From Kappaphycus alvarezii (lineage: Eukaryota; Rhodophyta; Florideophyceae; Gigartinales; Solieriaceae), in the NCBI GenBank assembly GCA_002205965.3, contig NADL03000024.1, positions 496,001 through 560,000 of the forward strand: DNA of 64,000 nucleotides, given 5' to 3'. Shown here piece by piece: positions 11,054 to 23,764 of this stretch (position 1 is the first letter of the stretch; each line of letters begins with the position of its first letter). The position numbers and the translations under genes were made by a program. The notes under the pieces were generated by a model that did no database searches, was not told the origin of the DNA, and was given only the letters and a program-made list of their open reading frames with translations.

Positions 11054-13708
11054 CCCTGGTCACTTTAATTAAGCTTCAACAAAATATTGAATGACCAAGT
11101 CGAAAAAAATACAACTGCCGACTTCCTGGCCCTTTTAGTATATACAATCGAAGTTGACTGGATATCAACTGGATATCTATCAGTTTACCTTTTACAGTGA
11201 TTGAGCCACCATGTTTGGCTTTGGGGACAGAATGGAGGCTTCGGCCATCTTTTTTGATAAAAAAAGTCTAAATAAAATATTATAATTGTCACCAGCCCTT
11301 CAAATTCTCGCAGTACGCTTTCTATCTCCCCTATTTTGTAAACAGTCCGTTATTTCCAATTTAAAGAATTAAAACTGAGAAAAATATTAACAGAAGCAAG
11401 GAATTAAGATGAAAAATGCGGTTACTCTTTTCATACAGTAAACGGCCCAAGAGCCTCTGTCTGCGTGCTTACCCAGGTCATTTTGAAATCTCAGGAAGCA
11501 TATAATGGATTATTGAAGATGGAAATTGGAGTCTTTTTACAGTGCTGAACTAGTGTTTCAGCCATGTTCTAATATCTGCACTTCAAATTAACAATATTTC
11601 GGCCTGCGTATGGTCAGATGTGCGGTTATAAAATAATAGCATGAGATCAGCTCAAATTAATTCTGTAATGAACTAAATGGCTTTCTAGGCGTGCCCTTGA
11701 TTAATAAAATGAACTCAATCCGGGAGATTCACTTGCCTGAAACGGTATTGATAGGGTAAAACGACAAGGATCAAGTTCTAAGCCCCCATTTTTGAAAACC
11801 GTAGTTATTGCATGGAAAACGCGTTATCATATTATATTTTTTGGAAAGATTGAATGTTAATGAGAAAAAGCTGAGGGCCTACAATTATGTCTGACGAAGA
11901 ATTTTGTTCCACTTTGACCGGTCTGAGAAGGAAGGCTGATTTTCAATACCCGCTTCCTGTTGCTTTACTGAAACAGACTTGTATTTGTTTAAATGTAGCC
12001 GAATCAACACCCCAGACCAACACGCTTGTGCAACGTACCATTATCAGCAACGCTGAAATATCACCTGTATCGACTCGAGTATTTATCAAAAAATTTTACC
12101 TCTAATTGGACACAAATCAGTCTAACCATTCCATTATTTTCTTTGCACTGTATAAAAAAAAAATTGAAATTGTAATACAAAAAATATGGTTCAATCCCCC
12201 ATTTCAAGGATCCCATATCTTGCACGCTTTCTTGGCGAGAATGTGAGCTTTTTCGCGGTCCAAAAATCGTGGAACTAGCTGAGAAAAAGCCTGTAAAACA
12301 TCCTTGTATCGGTTTCAGAGTGCCCTTTGGTAATGGAAGTCTTTATAACCAGGGTTTTACTCTGATCTTAAAACTATAATATGGTATCTCCACTAAGATA
12401 ACATACTATTGTGGTGATTGATACGGGAATGCTCGTCTCGGATTAAAATAGATGGAGATTATTACGGCGGAGGTCACCGAAAATTCTGAGTAAAACGTCA
12501 TCAGGGACCCATGTAACTCTTGTAGGGTACCATTACGAACGACTTCGACCCGAATGAAGAAGTCTGAAAGCGGAAATATTCTACGTTGTGGGCTTCTTCA
12601 GCGAAGTTCGAGTTTCTCTCTTGTTGTAAAGTCATATATAGAAACTAATATGTAATCCACTGGAGCAAAATGGCGTAGCTTGCTTGTTAACGGAGTCTAA
12701 CATGAAGCGCCGTTATTTTAAATTTTTTTGTCTATAGAATAGTGTGCCGGTCCACAGCAGCCTCTTTTAGATCAAAAATATTCATTCAGAAATCCAGTTG
12801 CATGATTTTAATTGTTACTGTAGCAATTGCTTCAGAATGAATTAACTTTGTGATTAACTTTATAGTCTCCAAGCTCGTGAATGAAGTCAATGATGACTTT
12901 TTTTTTATGTTGGGGTGATCGTGAGTTTTTAAACACGATATGAAATAGTGACTAGAAATCAGCCCAATTACCAATTCCGACTTGTAGTTCCAATAATACT
13001 GACTTACATGTTCAAAAAATTTCTTTTAGAGCCTTTTCATTCATTTGGAACTCTAGGCACAAAGAGGGGCAACGCAAAATGATGTGGTCTCTTTAATAAC
13101 TTTACAAAAATACGCAGGGCTCGTTTTGGAAGTGAATAGGACCACTTGACGTGATGTCTTCGGGTATATCAAAATAACCGCACTTATCTTTAAGAGTCTA
13201 TGCAGTATTACCAGCAGGTATTTTTCAGATTTCAAAAAATCACGAAAATCGGCCTAATTTTCCCCATTAAACCTTGTACTAAGCTCTATGTAGTAAACTT
13301 TTAATTGGTCGCTGGGCTTCTAACAGTGAATGGAAGGTCTCAATTTGGGGGCACTCTAGAACCTCCATTTTTGTCAGTCAGTGGATGCAAGCGTGCACAA
13401 AGGAACGTAGATCAAATGTCATTGTAGAACAAAAAAAATACATCCGTAGAGTGCTTTCCGTAGCGTTGCTCTCCCGGTGCCCGGAGGGGCCAGTGTAAGC
13501 AATAAACATTAAAGAAGCTGTATACTATCGCCTTTGTCAGAAAATAATACTTATCCTGGTTTGTTCAAACGCAATATTTTTGTTCCCATGGGTTAGGAAT
13601 TACTTGAGATAGGTCTTCCTTCTGTACCTCAAAATGTTTTATAAGCGGAATACAGACCGAAGTCTTCTGATGAGACGGAAACCGGTTCTGGTAAGCGAAT
13701 CAAAAAGC
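11054..13708. other. AT-rich, no recognisable gene
   Basis: Only short frames. Nothing on either strand resembles a known domain, repeat or RNA gene. Confidence 0.45.
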
Positions 13709-14160
13709 CTATTTGAGTAGAGCGGCCCACCTCTCTAAAGTGCGAGCCCAAAAATATCCGTTTATTTGATATGTATGTTTAGTTATGAAATGAATGGCCC
13801 AAAGTCCATCTAGGACTTTTCTTAGCGACTTATGTGAGAGGTGCTGCACCAATGCGAGTGAATCTAAAATAAAAATAAGGTTTCTATGGTCTAAATAAAA
13901 GTAGAACTCCTCAGACGTAGCAGCCACCCTGTGCATGCAATCGATTGTACCCATAACATCAAAAGCATCCCTTTTGCAGGACGGACGAGCCCAGGTGCGT
14001 AGGTTTAAGTAGACCAGAGATATATTCATACGAAGGACTGATAGAGGGCTTCGAGAGATCTATTCGTGGTACTTGGGTAACAGTTCTGGGCCAGAACGAG
14101 TCGGAGTCGTCTGTATTAATATACAGAGGATTCTCGACATCTCAATGTGCAAAATTGAAC
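13709..14160 (-). pseudogene. Ty3/gypsy-type pol fragment (RNase H region)
   Basis: The minus frame carries the late RNase H signature of gypsy-like pol proteins: FYFYLDHRNLIFILDSLALV with the catalytic-type D in the DHRNL box. It is followed by a K-V-L-...W segment and a W-A-x-x-L-x-R-W ending (FWARTLERWAA, in intact relatives usually WAD-LLxRW). The Asp of the last motif is replaced by Arg. An upstream piece with the D-S-D-W-T-Q-V type sequence lies in other frames as far as about 14,160. This lineage differs from the element at 59.8-63.6 kb, whose RNase H reads differently. It might be the internal region of LTR family 1, but no LTR pair encloses it. Confidence 0.6.
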
Positions 14161-14564
14161 TGTACGGTACGAACGGTCTCGAAAGCGTTAAAACATCTTG
14201 TGTCAATTGCTCAACAATCAAGAGCAGCGAGTGATGTAAGTTGGTGGGTGGTGGAGTTTCAAGCACAAGAGTAGATAGTTTACATGGAAAATGCAAATTT
14301 TTAGTGTGGTTAGCAAATTTTTGATCTCGTTGCCTTATCCACTTCATCTAGTTTACGAAATTCTGTGAATTTGGGCAAATTGTATGCTATTCCATTGAAA
14401 GAAGGCCATATTTATCAGTTTTATCGAAGCGGGTGGCGCTTAATGAGATCCTTCGTGAATCCTTTGCTCCTCCCAACAGGAGATTGAGTGCCTTAAAACT
14501 AGATGTACTGTTTAAATGCGACGCGAAATGCAAAGCAGAGAAGATGTCTATCTTGAATCGCGAC

Positions 14565-14785
14565 CTCCACCACAGGTAGGCTCTTTGCCTGTTTCAATCT
14601 GTACTCTTGGAAGGTGGCAACCGGATGCATATGAACTGCTAAATGAAGTCGCAAGGAACGTCGCCGTGAGGGTATTGAAGATGTAGAAAAAGGTTCGTAG
14701 GTTTTTGATGCAAAGGCACGCTGCAGCAGCCGTCATGTCCAATGAGGCCTGCTTGATGGCTGGCCTGAAGTTAGCCTTTTAGGGA
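14565..14785 (+). pseudogene. 3' coding end of a non-LTR retrotransposon, tail 2
   Basis: The plus strand reads VPVSICTLGRWQPDAYELLN, then V-A-R-N-V-A-V-R, an internal stop, then LMQRHAAAAVMSNEACLMAG and a terminal stop after AF. It aligns along its length with the tail at 57,150. It is a decayed 5'-truncated copy. Confidence 0.6.
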
Positions 14786-17700
14786 GCGTAGTTCCTTCCC
14801 CATTACTGGGTCTGCATCCCTTTTTGGGTCCATTGTGGTTGTCTCGAAAACTATGGGATAGACCGGATATATCTTCCGCAAGTAAAACACACAAACCTTT
14901 TACCCTTGATAAGATTATATTACCGAATTATCGGAAAGAAGTAACAATTAGTAGGCATTTAGCTGAGTATAACTCGATTCTTTACCTTGATCAAAATTAG
15001 AAAAAACCAAACCAATACTGTATGATCGAAAGCAATCATGAAATGGAAGGCATAATTTCTGCGAGAGGCGAATGCAGGTAAGTAACGGCATTTTTCTTCC
15101 CGTGCAGAACTGGCGTGCGGGTGCATAACACATTCGTTTAATGAATGATTGGCATTATTGAGAGGAATAGTAAAGAAAAAAATGTTGCTGACCATTTAAT
15201 AACTTAAGTGTAGCATTTAGTGTAGATACAGCGAGTTTGTTGAATTTTTGCTCCAAATTTGGCATCGAGTGCTGGTACCTTTTTGATTGAATGAAGGTAG
15301 GTAGTACAGAGAAACTTTTCGGGCAGTGTATTTCGGAGTCTAAAAGGAGCTCTACCACATGCTAATTTTGGTTTGGCATAGATAATGATAAACCTGCCTA
15401 TATTTATCACAAAACGCGGTAAAAGTAACTTTTGGTTTTGCGAATAGTAACGAAGATGAATGCGGGTGTTCTAGGTCAAATCAATCATTACAGGCCTGGA
15501 TTAAGACAATTTGCCGGCAAAGAGACCTTTTTAGAAAGATGCGTATGCTGTTATTAACTGCATTCTAGAGCCTCATGACTTCGGTCTCTCACATCCCATT
15601 TCTTCTTTCATTCTCAATAAGCGTTGCGGTAGAACGAAGGATCTCATCATGATTTTCTTCATTTACTGAATCGGCCAGGAGATAATTCTAGAAAAGGATC
15701 TAGTTCAAAGCTTATTTTTTTGCAGTCTACGCTCGGTCAGCAATTTTGAAGAGGCTTGTCCTCCGAACAATTGCATTTCTAGTCTAGCATTGCATGTGAT
15801 GAACGACTGAAAGACCAATAAGTAGATTTTTGCATTCTATTTCGTCTTCTGAAACCAAATAAGTAACGATGACTAGTGCTACCTGATCTGCACCAAGATT
15901 CTGAACTCTATGCAGGACAGTCCATTAACCGGATAACTTGAAATACTGCACAGTTTATCGCAGGAAGAGTGACCTGTAAGAATATCGGTTTCTTTTCTGT
16001 AATTTTTCGGATACTTCTGAAGTCAGCGTATTCAGAGAGTCTCAGAAGGATTATTGTATCATGACTACTATCTTCGCATCATTCTGTACGTTTGTAAGAT
16101 GAGCGCCCATCTGATATGGTCATTTGACATGGCAATGAGTCAAAATGACTAAACAGATATGGCCAAGATCTCCTAAGCTACCACTATTCCCCATGACTTA
16201 CACTTAAGCATTTAGAGACTTGTTATTTTCGGCTTTTTGATTTTTTTGCCATTGGTGGACCGCATTTGTATTTTTTGGCGACAACGACCGCTCGAAGCTT
16301 TTATTTATCTTATTTGAGACAATTTTTGCATTCATACAGCCATTTAATTGTGTTATTAGATATTAGAGAGGAGAAAAGATAGAAACGTGGTTCAGAAAGC
16401 CTTTTGAAGGTTTTTAAGTTCGGGAGTCCGATTTCTGTTCATTGAAATAATTCGGGGCCTATCACTTATCACGCTAAGTTCCTTTCAGGGTCTTGAGAAT
16501 CACTCATTTTCTAGAATTTGTGCCAGTATCAAAAAGTTGAAACGAGTTTGAAATATCAAACTTGTTCTTTATGAATCCAGAAAAGTCCCTCTGAAGGCTT
16601 TGTTTGAGAGTTCAAGGCTCGTTTGAATTCCTGAATGGAGTGAGACTGGTTTGTATGGGATATTATTATTGCAACGCAATTTTCTAGCTACCTTCAATGA
16701 TATCGTCAACATAATTGCGACGTAATATGGACGACAAGAAGTAAAAAGATTCACCATCCTGGATTAAGCGTTCTTTTCAGATATGTAAATTTTTGACCTA
16801 TTTATTTTAAACTGGTAGGTTCATAGTCGATATTTATACCTTTTATGCACATTTTCAGCCATGAAGCTCAAAAAATGATCACAAGGCTTTTTCTTACAGT
16901 TGAGACATCAATAAAATCTGGAATGAGACCTAATTTTAATCTGACTCAAGATGGTCGGGCCCCAGAAAGCACTTGACGTTGACTCAACGGATTGGTTTAG
17001 TTGAAAAAGTTCAAAAAAGGCGAGCTGAAAGATCTTTAACTCACTTCTTCATCATATGGGTCGTAATTTAGGATAAACGTGCGAGTTGAACAAGCGTATG
17101 GCTTTCTGAGCTAGCATTAGTCCACTTACTTCGGTAAAATCGATGTGGCAAGGTCTTTATGGTGGTTGGTGGCCATTTTTCGCCGTTTCTGTTGTCAACC
17201 AAGTGTATTTTGGCTGGTGAAAGGTTATCGAAAGAATTTTCAAACGCACGAACATTGGTATTGATCACCGTGACCGGTTGGGAAAGAGGGATATTCGATA
17301 CCCCCTTTTGCATGATTTACTAAATCAGCCCTATGAGGATTTAAATGTAGCCGAATCAATATCTCCCCCATCCACTTCTACTTCTTCTGTCTCTTTCATT
17401 TTATTCCAAAGCTATTCTAGGTTTTTCTATTGAAATAAGGAACCCATGAAAATAATTATGATCAATGAGCTCATACATCTACAAAAAATGTTCTTATACA
17501 AAAGTATAAGGCAGCATTTAGTTCAATATGGCGTATTTTTGGCCCAGGTTACGTATGAATCTATTAAAATGGTGTCGAAATATATAATTTATTGTAAAAT
17601 TTTAAAACTTTCACCAATTCCCCTTTTAAAAGCTAAAAGTATGGTGGAGCTTTTTTGATGTCTCGAAAAGCGAGGAAATGTCCATCAGAGATATTAAAAT

Positions 17701-20700
17701 TCTTTCGGTAGTAGAAGGGCGTCATTACGAATATTTTGTCACAATTGGTACCTATGGGGCTCCTGAAAACAACATTCGCGTTCCTTCTGCCTTTCAGCCA
17801 CAGTATTGATAATTGGCGGTGCAATAGATTATGTAGTCCAAGAAAAACCATTTTATGGTTTGCGAAGTTTCAAGTGTCTCGATGGGCATTTTTAGGCGTC
17901 GAATCATATGTTGTGCTGAAGTGAGCCATCATTTGATAGATTGTTTGCAGCTGAGTCACAAGATCTGGATAAAGCGGTTAGCGTTCAGAAATAATTATTT
18001 TACTGCTGCACTCTGGAATAAATAATTCAAGGACAGAAACCGAAACTGTATTCTCACACATTTTTATGTGCCAAAGGAGTTGTAATCGCATCCGAAGTAT
18101 ATTTGGGTGCTGAAATCTATATAAATTGGTAAAATAGTACATCTTGCCGAGTTATTTCAACAGTGCCACATACTAAGTCATGTAATAGGAACGATTACCG
18201 TTAGCGATAGTTGGTATAGAAAATGCAAATCCTTACGATAATTATTTTTTACGAAGCCAAAAAAGTTAAATTCAATTATAATAATTGATTAACTCCGTTT
18301 ATGACCAAAATTTTATAATTAAAGTATTACAGTATAATCATCTTACATTTACCAAGGGGTAGAAAGATCAAGCGGAATTTCATTAGAAGAAATTGTTACA
18401 TACCAGCTTTCATTGTTAGTAAGAGTGAATTAAGCAAAAAACTGGGTAGTTTTATGACTAAGTTCACAGTTGGTTGAGGTCTCGAACTTTCTTATATACC
18501 TTAAAGCTTTCAACTCATAATAGATAAATATTATTGAACTATAAAATTGATAAATGGAACAGTATGGACTAAAATTGAAGAAAAAAGTAGGCCTTACGTG
18601 GTTAATAGATAAAAAATAGAACTTGTGACATTTAATGCTACCTCTACTGTAAATATCTACAAAAGAGCATATATACCTGCATTTAACTATATTGAACGGT
18701 AGTTTTCAATCAAAAAATTTGATAATATGATGGGGACTCTCCTCCAATTGGGAAAGGCCAGGCAATACCATTAAATTGGGAGCTTTTATTTATTTAAGAT
18801 ATCTAAATGATTGATAATTATGCTCCATAAATTTTACAGCACCAAGAAAATAATAGAAATAAATGCGAAATGTGTATTTTACAGAAATAATAATTCTGCG
18901 TGTATACTTCCTACATGAAAAACTTCAGAGGGCGTTTTGCCTGCCTGAAAACTTCAGCTTTGACCAAATTTGAAAGATTCAGGCCGTGCAGTGCAATGAA
19001 TTGTGGGTCATTTTTCTTGTGTGGTTCCTTGTGAGGATAATGTTATCGGTGGAAACAACACTGTGCCTAATAATACTTACTATACGGTGGATACGAACTA
19101 CATATGTCAAGTGAGAACGATATTTGCTCTCCTATGTACCAAAAAATGAAACATGAGTAAGCTGCTAAATCTCTATTTTGAGAGGCCTTATTCTGGAAGC
19201 ATTTGCTATATAGACCTAAAAGAGGTCATATATTCAGAAAAGTCAGTTTTGGAAGCTTTATTCAAAAATATATTAAAAGAAAACCCCATTCAGATCACAT
19301 TTCTCAATATTTTAAACCTCAATATTCTCTTTTGATCCATATAAAATGTACTTTATTCGTACATAGACTATAAACAGTTTCCTTGGAAGTTTTGTGTCCA
19401 GATAAATGCTTACGCGATGCTGATGTTATTAATTTTACACTTTCAAAAATTTATGAAAGGAATAAAAATACAATACTGAAAATATTAAAATATCAGGATG
19501 ACAGAATTTCAGAACGTAGAGATTTAAATTCCGGGGACTGGTAGCAATCTTCGAGTATTTTCGAACCAGTACTTGAAAAAGAGTAGTACGAAATGATGTT
19601 CCGCAAGCCGGATAGTTCTTTTTGGGTAGTAATGTATTTGTTAAACTATATGCAGTCTGTCATCGATCTCCGTAATGAGAAAGGCCCAAATATCTAAAGC
19701 CGTATTGTATGAACGCATATCAAGCTCATGCGTAAAGTGCAGGAACGACTCTTTTCAGACGATTCAGTTTCCCAATAGGGGCAGAGGGTCCTTAGACGGC
19801 GGGGTAGGATGGAGACGTATCATATTGTCTGCATAATGTTGCTAATGTAACTAAGGATAAATCTTTGCCTGATATGATATCTGCAGAGTAGGTTATTTTC
19901 CAAAGCGGGAATTATGAATTAGTTTATTGAGAATTTTATGTTTTTATAGCGCCACTCAGATTCGAAGTGCAAAATGTAGAGGGATGGACTACGAAAGGAA
20001 TAATGAAGCTGCTTCTAGTAGAGCTAAGTGAATTTTTATTGCGAGTGGTGGAAGTTTGTAAGTCCTTTTAATTTGAGATCAAATAAATATTAAGGATCAA
20101 GAGAACAATCAATGTAGCATTTCACTCAACAGGTAGCTAATCGAAAATTAAACAGGCAAGAGGCATGGATGATGAACAGTAGCACTGTGTGAAGTTAGAA
20201 GAGAATTTTCGTCACCCTATAATACTGATTCAGAGTACGATAGCTACCTATAGAGTCGCCCAGTTGATGTGGCAAACCTCAGCGAGGTACCCCACTCCGA
20301 GCGTAGAAATAGAAACGGGATGATCCTTTTCCTGTCCTGTAATCTGTATCTAAATTTGTAGTATCTTTTCTATCCACGCCATTGAACTGTATTTCGCATC
20401 ACCAAACATTTCTCCCATTGTATATAATCCTGCTTCTTCCCCTGCACAATATTATCTTCACAAAAAATATAGATGTAGAAAACATCAGCAACCGAACCAA
20501 AGGAGGCTGTTCATGACGGAGCTGAAGAATTTCTTATAAGTTATATGTATGGATAGAGATTGCCTTCTTGAAATACCACCTTAATTGCCAGGTCTTTTCT
20601 CGCTAGTCATACTTCATACCCTAGAAATAGTTTGAATACAAGTTGACAGGAATACCATCTTTAGCAACAGTGGCACTAAGCAACACAATCAACCCCACTT

Positions 20701-21200
20701 GTTTTGCCCGAGCAGAAATAATAACAGAATCAATTTATAGTTGTTCAACTGTTGTCCTCAGCGAAGTACTGTGCATATTACAACTTCAATTCGAAGTTGA
20801 AAAGTATGACGCATGATGACAGTTGTATTATTCGATGATGCTTATCGGTTCTGAATACCAGGTCCAGGTCATTTCATAAAAAGTACGGAGGGGTACTAAG
20901 TGCTTACCAAGAAGACTAATTAAAGTAAAGTTTTGTACATGCTACAGCACTCAGCCGATACCAAATGTGTACCAAAATCGTACCAATTGAGTCTAGACAG
21001 TGTATTAACTCTCAACTAGGCTTCATACATGCAAAAATTTTAAAAATGTATTCGACTGGAAAATAATTTGCAAGAAATTCGGAATAGATTATTTCAGAGC
21101 AAGATTTTTACGTCACTGACGTATGAATTTCCTTCCTTTTTGGCGCATAGAAACTTATTATTGTGTAAATTGATAAAATTTAAAGCATTGAAAAATTTCA
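14786..21200. other. Gene-poor AT-rich stretch
   Basis: About 6.4 kb with no frame longer than roughly 80 codons and no domain I recognise. The richest A/T part is about 18.1-19.5 kb. No tandem array, CRISPR-like array or RNA gene is visible. It is either very old transposon debris or unique intergenic DNA. Confidence 0.5.
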
Positions 21201-22270
21201 TGCACATCCGACCATATTAGGCCATGTCACCGTAACAGCTTCCGGCGAAGAGAAGCGGGCCTGTCATGGCCGGTTCTTTAAGAAATTATTTAAAAGCCCA
21301 GTTTCAACTTTTCGCGAAGCGCGCGCAGTGGCAGGCGCCATTTTTTAAGGATTACATAAAAATTCAAGGTCGGTTGAGGGCGGTTAGAGGTCGGTTCATA
21401 TCCGCAAATACAAAAGCGGTATATTAGATACCACCAGGGCGGTCTCTGTCTGAATATTCGGTTTTCTAACCGACTGCGTTTGCGGTGATCCCGAAAAGAT
21501 TAAAAATACAGTCGGGAACCAATGAAATAAACAATTTGCTAATCATTTCCGCTCGTTTCCCCATCGCTATCCCTCCCCTTCCAATAGCTAATGCAAGTAA
21601 ATCTTCCATTTATGTGAAAGCGCTATAGATAATGCATCATTTTAAAAGGGCGACGCTCTATTTTGTCGTCCATCGTATGGTAGTGGAGCCTTTTGGACAG
21701 GACAAGAGACCTACGTAGGCCGAAAGTTGTGATCCACAACTTCTAAAAAATTGGAAAGAACAACAGTCAGGATAGACTTTAAGATGTGAAGTGATTAGTG
21801 CAGACAGTGACTACGTGAAAGCAGCAGAGTATCACGTTATAAGATTACCGCGGTTAAAATGAGGAATAAAAAGAAAATTCTAAGCAAGGGTGAGTCGTCC
21901 CTGCGGACGACGAAAAAAAACAGAACCATGTTATGCAGTCATATACGATTTATGTACTAGCTTTTTTGAAGTAGTAAATAGTTCCATGTATATTTATTGC
22001 AATTTTTAAGACTATTTAGAAGTCAATAGAGTTATTTACAACTCTGTATAAAGCGACTTCTGTAAAGAGAGATGACGAAATGAAAACACTTTGGTTTTCG
22101 GCAACCACTTCTAGACGGCTCGTATGGAATTTTTTAGTTCTGGGGTAATTTGGGACTAGAATATAATAGTGTCCTACTACTCTAAACGAATCGATGTAGT
22201 TAGTTCATTGATACTTTTGACAAATGACTTCCCCTAGTGCATGCGTACGATTAAGCTATGTTGAGGCCGA
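21201..22270. other. GC-rich islet and a perfect short hairpin
   Basis: At 21,230-21,500 the base composition shifts to GC-rich within AT-rich surroundings, with recurring CGGTT/GGTCGG words. At 21,894-21,911 there is a perfect 7-bp stem (GTCGTCC/GGACGAC) with a CTGC loop, followed by G and eight A. In a bacterium the complement would look like an intrinsic terminator; in this eukaryotic context I assign no function. Confidence 0.4.
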
Positions 22271-22277
22271 GGACCCT

Positions 22278-22810
22278 TGTCTATTTCACGACACACTTCG
22301 GAGGAGGATGTGCACATCAACACCAGCAGGGGATTTCAGGATGAGGAAGAAGCGTTTATTTAAAAAGCCGTACATACGTTTCACCCTATCGACACATGCG
22401 TCTAGGGGGTGAAACACATGGCCATGGATGAAAAACGTGACGAGCTATGTGTCACCGCCACGACACATGTGTCAATGGGGCGACACAGATACCCAATGAT
22501 AATTAATATAGCGACCTATGTGTCTCCAATACGGGACGAAAGATGAGTAATGTGTCGCACGAAAGAGACAGCTCTAAAGCTGAGAGACGTGAAATTGGAC
22601 CTGTGTCACCTACACGACACATATGTTTGCGTCGGCTGCACACAGCAATTACGAAAGTGAATCATTATTCTTCTGTAATGTCACCCTACAACACGTTTTC
22701 AAGATGGTTCAAAATACATATTAAATAAACCATTACAAAGCACAGGGGCGATTCCACTGTAAGGCATTGGCGACACAATTATGTCCGTACTGCGACACAT
22801 ATTTGAAAAA
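22278..22810. repeat. Cluster of CGACACAT / ATGTGTCG motifs, left group
   Basis: At least ten copies of CGACACAT or its complement (often joined as the palindrome GACACATGTGTC, for example near 22,460) are scattered at irregular 20-80 base intervals in about 530 bases. The spacing is too irregular for a satellite. Related words return at 26,395-26,660 and 28,130-28,190, on the far side of the recombinase gene. Arrays of short subterminal motifs are typical of transposase-binding ends of several DNA transposons, so these may be element ends; that is inference. Confidence 0.5.
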
Positions 22811-22839
22811 GGGGGGTATTTTATTCGGACCCCCGGTAT

Positions 22840-23760
22840 GCCTCCCTTTCGTCTGATCGATCACATCACCCTCCCAATCCTCAGCCCCACCATAATCAGC
22901 TCTTTCCCTTTACCATCATTATCATCCGTCATCACCCCTCCGCCTCCATAATTCGCTCGTTCCCCACCGTTGTCATAGCCCACTCTGGGATCACATCCAC
23001 TGTTATCCACCATCCGATTGTGATTTCCAGCAACTTCCTCATCATTCTCACAGGCTCCAATCGGCCCTCCGCTCCTGACATCCGTTTTGAACTCCAGTCA
23101 CCCTCATCTGCATCCGTACCCGCTCGCCACTCCCACCATCAACCCCCACAGACAATCCTCCGCATAAGCAAAAGCACAATATAGTCCTTAACTGAACCCT
23201 TATCAATCTGTTCCTCATTGTTCGCCATATTTCTGCCCTTTTTGTTCTTCGTATGCGTCCAAATTGCTCCCCCGGCCTCATTTTGACCCTGAAGCTCCCA
23301 TCATAACTGTTGTTGCATCACGCGCACCATAAACTCCTTATAAGTAGCACTCGTGCCAACACCCGTATCACTACGACCTGAATTATCGCCCACATGGCAG
23401 CTTTCGCAACACAACGTCGCTATTGTCACCTCTGTGCCAGTTTTCGAGCCATAGTGACGCCATTTTCGCCCTCTGTAATTACTCGCACCATCACATTGTC
23501 ATTTAGGGACCTCCTTGCATCATTAACTACCTCATTTCCTGTCTGCTCGACCCAACAAACCCGCGACCTCATTTTCTCATTTTGGTACCGCCATTTCGCC
23601 GACGGCCGTATTTGCTCCCTGTTTCCATCATTTTACCCTTCTGATATCCTCATCACTCGCAACAGCCATAACCCGCACCTAAATCTCCCCATTTCCACGT
23701 TCGCCTCTCCCAAGTATCATCTAACCCCCAAGTTCCATTACAAACAAGTTTTGAAGTAGG
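22840..23760. other. Pyrimidine-rich stretch upstream of recombinase remnant
   Basis: About 0.9 kb in which the plus strand is dominated by C, T and A with few G. The plus-strand frame at 23,394-23,759 is a product of this bias. It ends immediately before the tyrosine-recombinase remnant and may be its leader or promoter region. No gene is recognised. Confidence 0.45.
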
Positions 23761-23764
23761 ACTG

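Noticed and set aside
21894-21920. Hairpin followed by A8, like an intrinsic terminator on the minus strand
   Set aside because: The context is eukaryotic with no gene ending there; a 7-bp hairpin in 64 kb is not remarkable.
22278-22810. CRISPR-like array of CGACACAT units
   Set aside because: Spacing is irregular, units are short and in both orientations, and there are no cas genes.
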